Source: Levilactobacillus koreensis JCM 16448
GTDB taxonomy: Bacteria; Bacillota; Bacilli; Lactobacillales; Lactobacillaceae
Direction: 5' to 3'
Length of the DNA: 35,073 nucleotides
Assembly: GCF_001435525.1 (NCBI RefSeq)
Contig: NZ_AZDP01000070.1
Coordinates: 1 to 35,073, forward strand
Part shown: positions 30,686 through 35,073 of the stretch, piece by piece
Position numbering within the stretch: the stretch's first letter is position 1
Layout: each line of letters opens with the position of its first letter
Translations under genes and position numbers: made by a program
The notes under the pieces: model-generated
What the model saw: the letters and a program-made list of their open reading frames with translations, nothing else
The model's database searches: none
Told to the model about the DNA's origin: nothing

Positions 30686-31270
30686 ATGAAAGGTTTAGGT
30701 AAACGTTGGATTGCAGGCATCATTGTCGTATTGGGGTTGATTGGCATTGGTCTAGCTAGTCCAGTCAGTGCGCAAGCCAAAGCAAAAGCCAATTTTCCGC
30801 GGAAGACAATTACATACCATATCTCATCAACTGGGAGTTACTATCGTGGCGTGTGGAAGTTGGCAGTTAAAAACTGGAATCATCTGAAAGTGGTGAAGCT
30901 GGTAGAGACGAGTGATGCATCGGCGGCTAATTTGGTACTGACAACGACTAAGACTGCTGGGAAAAACTATGCTTACACTAGCTCAATGAGCTATCCAACG
31001 GTAAAAGATAGTGACTCTGAGAGTTCGAGTTCAATATCAACTCAGTACTTCAATTACAAAATTTTATTGTCCCGGAAAATGATGAAATGGTTCTATTTCA
31101 ACAAGACTGAGAGGGCCGGTTGGGGCAGCACAGCAATCGGAGATATTTTAGGCTTGAATACGTCTAAAAATTTTGAGAGTGTTATGAATTTTACGACATT
31201 CAAGGAAGACAAGCCAACTAAGTATGACAAGAAGAATCTCAAAAAGTTATACCAAAACCTGCCATATTAA
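30686..31270 (+). CDS. Secreted matrixin-like pseudoprotease lacking zinc and catalytic residues
   Basis: A 194-residue exported protein (signal peptide about 1-31, ending SAQA). The mature part follows the pattern of small secreted matrixin/zincin proteases of lactobacilli: ITYHISSTGSYYRGVWKLAVKNWN (edge strand and first helix), then the helix where HExGHxLGLxH is expected, then a Met-turn. Here that helix reads TAIGDILGLNT (149-159): the first His is Thr, Glu is Ala, the second His is Asp and the third His is Thr, while Gly152, Leu-Gly-Leu (155-157) and the Met-turn SVM (165-167) stay. The fold is probably kept but protease activity should be absent. AAAGGAG precedes the ATG. A second secreted protein gene follows after 43 bp. 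Confidence 0.65.
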   Translation: MKGLGKRWIAGIIVVLGLIGIGLASPVSAQAKAKANFPRKTITYHISSTGSYYRGVWKLAVKNWNHLKVVKLVETSDASAANLVLTTTKTAGKNYAYTSSMSYPTVKDSDSESSSSISTQYFNYKILLSRKMMKWFYFNKTERAGWGSTAIGDILGLNTSKNFESVMNFTTFKEDKPTKYDKKNLKKLYQNLPY

Positions 31271-31313
31271 GAGGTATTCGATTAAACTTATAAAATATAG
31301 AGGAGCAAACACA

Positions 31314-31889
31314 ATGAAGTTAATCAAACTATTCAGTGCTGCAATGGTTGCCACCACGATGGGCGCTGCAGCAATTGTCGCCACACCAGAATTGACGGCA
31401 GATGCCAAAGCACAGAAGTCACTCAAAACCTATCCTAAGGCTTTACGTCGGACGTGGTACCATTACGAAAAGAATGATAACGGTAAATTCACGTACAGCA
31501 AGTTGACTTTCACCGCAACCAAGCTAACGGGCACCTGGGCAGGTTGGGGAACGACTAAGTCCGAGAAGTTTAAGTCGATTTTACATCAATATAATCCGGC
31601 TAAGAAGTTACAGAAAGGGAAGGAAAATTGGGCGTTTGCTTATAAATCCGGCAAGTCAACTAGATGGGGTATTTGGAATACTAGCAAGCGCTTTATGGGA
31701 TCCAAACAGGCATTAGAGAGTTATAAAGTAGTGACGGCCAAGGTTGATGGTAAGAAGGTCAAAGTACTGCACGCTAAAAATTTATCTTCGCTACCGGTTG
31801 ATGAACCGTACTACTACACCAGCAAAAAATTGACGAAACAAACTAACCCTAAAGGGGATAACTACGGTAATGGTTATGGTTGGAATTAA
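31314..31889 (+). CDS. Secreted cationic protein of unknown function
   Basis: A 191-residue protein from ATG 31314 (GAGGAG 8 bp upstream; an earlier in-frame start overlaps the previous gene without a ribosome site). Signal peptide about 1-32 (LFSAAMVATTMGAAAIVATPELTADA). The mature part is rich in Lys, Trp and Tyr with a motif RRTWYHYEKNDNGKFTYSKLTFTATKLTGTW near the N-terminus, a pattern seen in secreted lactobacillus proteins of unknown role. No catalytic or anchor motif. It probably shares a transcript with the matrixin-like gene. Confidence 0.7.
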   Translation: MKLIKLFSAAMVATTMGAAAIVATPELTADAKAQKSLKTYPKALRRTWYHYEKNDNGKFTYSKLTFTATKLTGTWAGWGTTKSEKFKSILHQYNPAKKLQKGKENWAFAYKSGKSTRWGIWNTSKRFMGSKQALESYKVVTAKVDGKKVKVLHAKNLSSLPVDEPYYYTSKKLTKQTNPKGDNYGNGYGWN

Positions 31890-32072
31890 TTATCGATAGA
31901 TCTGTTTGAATAGTAGTCCTGCGTAATACGAATATTTGATGCTATTGGAACTAAAATACTGCTTTTCTTTTGTGAATAGAAGAGTGGTTCCTTACAGGTG
32001 ATTGAAGGTTGCTGTTGTTTAAGCCCTTTGATGACCTTTTTTATTTATGGAAACCAAAAAGTCCAATGGATT
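31890..32072. other. Intergenic stretch without recognised features
   Basis: No gene or clear terminator for the preceding plus-strand gene is seen; a T-rich run at 32036-32046 (CCTTTTTTATTT) may end it with a weak stem. Confidence 0.3.
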
Positions 32073-32113
32073 AAAAAAACCGCTAACACAACGTTTTCAC
32101 GTCATATTAACGG
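32073..32113 (-). terminator. Terminator of tRNA-Gln
   Basis: On the minus strand CCGTTAAT pairs with GTTAGCGG (two G-U), enclosing ACGT-GAAA-ACGT, followed by seven T residues. It lies 20 bp past the tRNA. Confidence 0.7.
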
Positions 32114-32133
32114 CCACCGAGTTGATTCACTTA

Positions 32134-32205
32134 TTGGGTATACTGGGCTCGAACCAGTAACTTACGGATTCAGAGTCCGCTGCCTTACCATTTGGCGAAT
32201 ACCCA
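32134..32205 (-). tRNA. tRNA-Gln (CUG)
   Basis: A 72-nt cloverleaf: acceptor TGGGTAT/ATACCCA, D arm GCC..GGC, anticodon stem GCGGA/TCCGT with loop CTCTGAA (anticodon CUG), T arm ACTGG-TTCGAGC-CCAGT, discriminator A. CCA is not encoded. A single-gene unit with its own promoter and terminator. Confidence 0.93.
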
Positions 32206-32235
32206 ATGATCTGTGTTGCTTTAAGCAACTATTTA

Positions 32236-32264
32236 ATAGTAACTTGTTCCGCTTTTGGTGTCAA
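32236..32264 (-). promoter_or_regulatory. tRNA-Gln promoter
   Basis: Minus-strand TTGACA (32259-32264), 17 bp, TACTAT (32236-32241), about 30 bp before the tRNA; a GTTGCTTAAAGCAAC hairpin lies in the leader. Confidence 0.65.
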
Positions 32265-32334
32265 CCAATTTTCTTTAAAAAGTAGCTGGAACTGCATGAA
32301 TTTCCGATTTTTTGTAATTTTATGCAGAGAACAA

Positions 32335-32363
32335 TTGACATTTTTTGTTGGATAGCGTAAATT
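32335..32363 (+). promoter_or_regulatory. tRNA-Glu promoter
   Basis: TTGACA (32335-32340), 17 bp, TAAATT (32358-32363), 22 bp before the tRNA. Confidence 0.65.
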
Positions 32364-32385
32364 AGACATTGCTAGTAAATGACAT

Positions 32386-32459
32386 TGCCCGCTGGTCAAA
32401 CTGGTTTAAGACGTCGCCCTCTCAAGGCGGAGTTACGGGTTCGAGCCCCGTGCGGGTGA
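32386..32459 (+). tRNA. tRNA-Glu (CUC)
   Basis: A 74-nt cloverleaf: D arm GTC..GAC, anticodon stem TCGCC/GGCGG with loop CTCTCAA (anticodon CUC), T arm ACGGG-TTCGAGC-CCCGT, discriminator A. The first two acceptor pairs are G-U (TGCCCGC with GCGGGTG), somewhat unusual. CCA is not encoded. Confidence 0.85.
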
Positions 32460-32482
32460 TACTTAAGACGACGTTTATAAAT

Positions 32483-32533
32483 AAAGAGCACTGAATCGTT
32501 GATTTAACAACGTTTTGGTGCTCTTTATTTTTT
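32483..32533 (+). terminator. Terminator of tRNA-Glu
   Basis: AAAGAGCAC pairs with GTGCTCTTT, enclosing CGTTG/CAACG, followed by ATTTTTTT. Confidence 0.82.
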
Positions 32534-32544
32534 TGTTACCTGTA

Positions 32545-32580
32545 ACAAAAAAGAACCAGTATTCGAAAATACCGATTCTT
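32545..32580 (-). terminator. Terminator of the EAL-domain gene
   Basis: On the minus strand AGAATCGGTATT pairs with AATACTGGTTCT (two G-U) around TTCG, followed by six T residues. The stem overlaps the stop codon region. Confidence 0.8.
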
Positions 32581-33253
32581 ACTTGTCGCCATCCAATTTG
32601 AAGAGGTGGGGCTTACCATAGAACCAGCCTTGGCGAAGATCAATCTCTAAGCGGTCGGCCATTTCGTGTTCTTCTTCGTTTTCCACCCCTTCGAGGATCA
32701 AACGAAGCTTGTACTGCTTGGCAATCTTGTCCCAGAAAGCCAGGGCCTCAGGAATCTCGTTTTCACGTTTTTCCTGCCGGAAGTTTTGCATGGCGAATTT
32801 AATTTCACTGGCGTAAGGGAGGATGGGCTTCAGGTGGTCGTAAGTGTTGACCCCGGTGCCAATATCATCCAGGCTTAGCTGAATCACGTGTTCATCGAAG
32901 AAGTGAACTTGATCGATGATCTGTTGATTGGAAACTTTTTCGTCGGTGACCTCTTCAGTGACCTCTAGGACCAGGTTAACCGGATAAATGTGCTGTTGTG
33001 CAGCAATAATTGCATTGGCAATGGTCGGGTCAATGAATTGGCTTTGGTTGACATTGAAGGAAACGGACCCGATTTTTAAAGCTAACTTTTTGGCCGTACG
33101 GTTAATGAGGTCCGCCTGAACATCAATCGGAATGGACGCGAAGTTGTGGGGTAGGACCCACTTGCCATCAACCTGCTGGCGAATCAGCAACTCGTAGCCA
33201 ATCAACGAGTTGTTGGATACATCTAGTTGTGGCTGAAGAAAATAACGATACAT
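32579..33253 (-). CDS. EAL-domain cyclic-di-GMP phosphodiesterase
   Basis: A 224-residue stand-alone EAL protein starting at ATG 33251-33253, after AAGGAGG. The signature reads YELLIR instead of EALLR. Positions equivalent to the catalytic set are present: Glu21, Asn67, Glu97 (VLEVTEE), Asp129-Asp130 (LDDIGTG), Lys152, Glu188 (LEGVENEEE) and Gln208 (QGWFYGKP), so it is probably active and would linearise c-di-GMP. No sensor domain or membrane segment is attached. The divergent neighbour is a GGDEF enzyme, so the pair can make and break the same signal. Confidence 0.88.
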   Translation of the reverse strand: MYRYFLQPQLDVSNNSLIGYELLIRQQVDGKWVLPHNFASIPIDVQADLINRTAKKLALKIGSVSFNVNQSQFIDPTIANAIIAAQQHIYPVNLVLEVTEEVTDEKVSNQQIIDQVHFFDEHVIQLSLDDIGTGVNTYDHLKPILPYASEIKFAMQNFRQEKRENEIPEALAFWDKIAKQYKLRLILEGVENEEEHEMADRLEIDLRQGWFYGKPHLFKLDGDK

Positions 33254-33457
33254 AGGTATGAGTTCCTCCTTACAGGTGTCTGCTACCATCATACTTTATT
33301 TTGACGATTAAAAATAGGGTAAATTCACCGAAAAATTAGACAGGAAAGCTCTTTTGGCCGTATTAATTTTCACGGCAACATATTATATTATATAAAGGTT
33401 TATGGTTTTATTATATGATTTGTCTTATAGTAGGAGTAGTGAGTTATTTAGCCCGGG
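33254..33457. other. Divergent EAL/GGDEF intergenic region, AT-rich part
   Basis: Very AT-rich (TATTATATTATATAAA at 33381-33396; TTATATGATTTG; TATAGT at 33426-33431). Several -10-like words occur on both strands but no single promoter pair stands out. Confidence 0.35.
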
Positions 33458-33486
33458 GTCGTATTTTCCGTTGGGAAAGTACGGAC
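33458..33486 (+). promoter_or_regulatory. Leader hairpin of the GGDEF gene
   Basis: GTC-GTATTTTCC pairs with GGAAAGTAC-G-GAC (12 pairs, one bulged G, one G-U) around GTTG; flanking CCCGG and CTGGG may extend it. No U-tract follows, so it is not a simple terminator. It lies about 70 bp before the start codon. Confidence 0.45.
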
Positions 33487-33558
33487 TAGCTGGGAATAAT
33501 TGGTGCTTTGGTCGGCAATCAATTACTAAACTTAACTAACGAGGAGAATGATTAGACA

Positions 33559-34683
33559 ATGGCATGGTCAATTTGGCTAGTTCCCCCAATCATCACAAGT
33601 GTGTTCTTTGTTCTAGGGGTCATTACGCTGTACTGGTCGATTTTTAATTGGGTAACGGCGAAAGTCGAATCGCAAAACAAACCAGTGAACGTCAAAAGGG
33701 TTCAGATTGCCATCGGGACGACCTGTGCCGTCGTATCGGTGTTTGCATTACAGCTAATCGTTCGTGATAGTCATTTGTCGTGGACGTTTACCAATTTTCA
33801 ACTCTTACTGTTAATTTTCGTGGCTTATTTCTTACAACTTAAGATTCCCCACTGGCTGATTTTCTTAGCCGGTGTCGGCTTTATGCTGATGAATGGTAAC
33901 TTCACGGCAGTCTTGTCGTGGGTCTACACGCTTTTATTCGTCTTATTCTACGTGATTTCTTACCAACAGAGTACCCACCTCTGGCGTTGGCCGTATACAC
34001 GCTACATCACCATCGCCATGCTCTTTGCCGTGGCGCTGTGGTTCTTGGTCAAGTTGCGTTTCCACTTGGACTGGAACACGTACTTCATTGAATTAGGGGA
34101 TTATGCGGTGTTGGCGACACTAATGTACGGTTACTTCAAGATTCAAGACAAGGACCGCCGCATCAAGGATCGCCTCTTCCAGTCGGCTAATTGGGATGCG
34201 TTGACGCGTGTTCAAAATTATGCGGCATATGACCGGGCAATTGCCTACCAATTTCAGCAGAGTACCGCGCACAATACGGACCTATCGATGGTCATGTTTG
34301 ATATCGACCACTTCAAGCACGTGAACGATACTTATGGTCACCTGGCGGGGGATGAAGTTCTCAAACAGGTTGCCAGCACGGTTACGGCCACGCTGAAGAA
34401 GGTTGACAGTAAGATCATCTTATACAGGACTGGTGGGGAAGAGTTCAACATTATCTTCCCGGACTACGACTTGGAGCGGACGCGAGCAGTGGCTGAACAG
34501 GTCTTTGAAGCGGTTAAGGATTTGAAGATTCCCTACAACGACGTGGTCTTGAATGTGACGATTTCTGTAGGGGTTTCCGTCTTAAGTGCCAGTGATCATA
34601 ACCCGCTGGACTTTTACAAGCGGGTCGATGCGAACCTCTATCATTCGAAGAAGAATGGTCGCATGCAGATTACGGCTGGTTAA
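33559..34683 (+). CDS. Membrane diguanylate cyclase (GGDEF domain)
   Basis: A 374-residue protein. The first 200 residues hold six or seven membrane helices (an integral sensory module, MHYT/7TM-like), followed by a GGDEF domain (about 210-374). The active site is GGEEF at 292-296; NWDALTRVQNYAAYDRAI, FDIDHFKHVNDTYGHLAGDEVL and DANLYHSKKNGRMQI are typical of active cyclases. The product-inhibition site (RxxD five residues before GGEEF) is absent: that stretch reads DSKI. It probably makes c-di-GMP in response to a membrane signal and is opposed by the EAL protein encoded divergently. Confidence 0.9.
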   Translation: MAWSIWLVPPIITSVFFVLGVITLYWSIFNWVTAKVESQNKPVNVKRVQIAIGTTCAVVSVFALQLIVRDSHLSWTFTNFQLLLLIFVAYFLQLKIPHWLIFLAGVGFMLMNGNFTAVLSWVYTLLFVLFYVISYQQSTHLWRWPYTRYITIAMLFAVALWFLVKLRFHLDWNTYFIELGDYAVLATLMYGYFKIQDKDRRIKDRLFQSANWDALTRVQNYAAYDRAIAYQFQQSTAHNTDLSMVMFDIDHFKHVNDTYGHLAGDEVLKQVASTVTATLKKVDSKIILYRTGGEEFNIIFPDYDLERTRAVAEQVFEAVKDLKIPYNDVVLNVTISVGVSVLSASDHNPLDFYKRVDANLYHSKKNGRMQITAG

Positions 34684-34783
34684 GTAAAGGATAATTCGAA
34701 CGAAGATTCGTGCCAAACGGCCAATTTTAGTGTAAAATGGCTGCTAGTCGTGGGAGTGTCCATGACGGATTGGAGCGATTATC

Positions 34784-34987
34784 GTGGTCTTACTATTATT
34801 GTTACTCTTATTGTTATTCCCAATTCTCCGGTTGGTCTTTGGCTTAGCCGGATGGTTGTTGGGAATCGTCGGGACGGTGATTATCGGGGCCATCGTCCTA
34901 GTTGCATTTGCCGCCCTATTCCGGTTCTTCTTGATTGCCGTTTTGGTCGTCGGGGGACTGTGGGCGTCACGCGCACTATTTAATTAG
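34784..34987 (+). CDS. Small two-helix membrane protein
   Basis: A 67-residue hydrophobic protein from GTG 34784, nine bases after GGAG. A Leu-rich helix (about 2-30) and a second helix (34-62) end in RALFN. No function can be assigned. It is downstream of the GGDEF gene by 100 bp, without a terminator between. Confidence 0.6.
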   Translation: MVLLLLLLLLLFPILRLVFGLAGWLLGIVGTVIIGAIVLVAFAALFRFFLIAVLVVGGLWASRALFN

Positions 34988-35073
34988 TCAATCGAAAAAG
35001 GGGCCACAGAAGTGATCAGGCGCGGCTCCTTGTCAAGTAGACAGCTAAATAATTAAAATCATTATGCAGTATT

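Noticed and set aside
33458-33486. c-di-GMP riboswitch before the GGDEF gene
   Set aside because: The conserved GEMM bases and the two-helix junction are not present; only a simple hairpin is visible.

Overview
The window is chromosomal DNA of a member of the Lactobacillaceae, most like the Levilactobacillus/Lactiplantibacillus group; the species cannot be fixed from sequence alone. Support comes from the tmRNA tag AKNNNNSYALAA, a GlcU-type sugar permease, phosphoglucose isomerase with strongly biased codons, an LPXTG surface protein, a YhgE/Pip protein and low-GC Firmicute promoters, Shine-Dalgarno sites and U-tract terminators.

Region 1 (1-6210): a likely small RNA with its own consensus promoter and terminator, a DUF1304 membrane protein, an orphan AP2-domain protein, and a C4-acid cluster: an LDH/MDH-superfamily dehydrogenase with Arg at the specificity position, a DASS dicarboxylate/citrate-type transporter and class II fumarase. 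Together these could interconvert oxaloacetate, malate and fumarate and move C4 acids across the membrane. Region 2 (6230-11270): an ECF-type sigma factor with its membrane-bound regulator, an NlpC/P60 wall hydrolase, and a divergent TetR/YhgE-Pip pair with matching operator half-sites around the yhgE promoter. Two copies of a structured intergenic repeat (after the sigma regulator and after tetR) show compensatory base changes.

Region 3 (11433-21533): a 10.1-kb satellite-like island inserted at the 3' end of ssrA, bounded by 23-bp direct repeats. It has a tyrosine integrase, a divergent repressor/Cro-like switch, Rha-like and excisionase-like regulators, a primase-polymerase, a VapE-like helicase, an iteron cluster resembling a replication origin, several small unknown genes and 1.5 kb of non-coding, repeat-rich DNA at its right end. 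It has no recognisable capsid, tail, terminase or lysis genes, so it looks like a phage satellite (PICI-like) and not a prophage. Insertion moved the original ssrA terminator 10 kb away, and the island carries a replacement terminator just beyond the ssrA 3' end.

Region 4 (21512-28146): ssrA, a two-component system with a highly structured leader, an RlmI/YwbD-type methyltransferase, a glucose permease and pgi. Region 5 (28147-35073): an LPXTG adhesin with collagen-binding-type and Cna-B domains, a secreted matrixin-like protein that has lost all its zinc and catalytic residues, a second small secreted protein, tRNA-Gln(CUG), tRNA-Glu(CUC), a divergent EAL/GGDEF pair for cyclic-di-GMP turnover and a small membrane protein.

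All assignments come from reading motifs and translations by eye; no database search or folding program was run.
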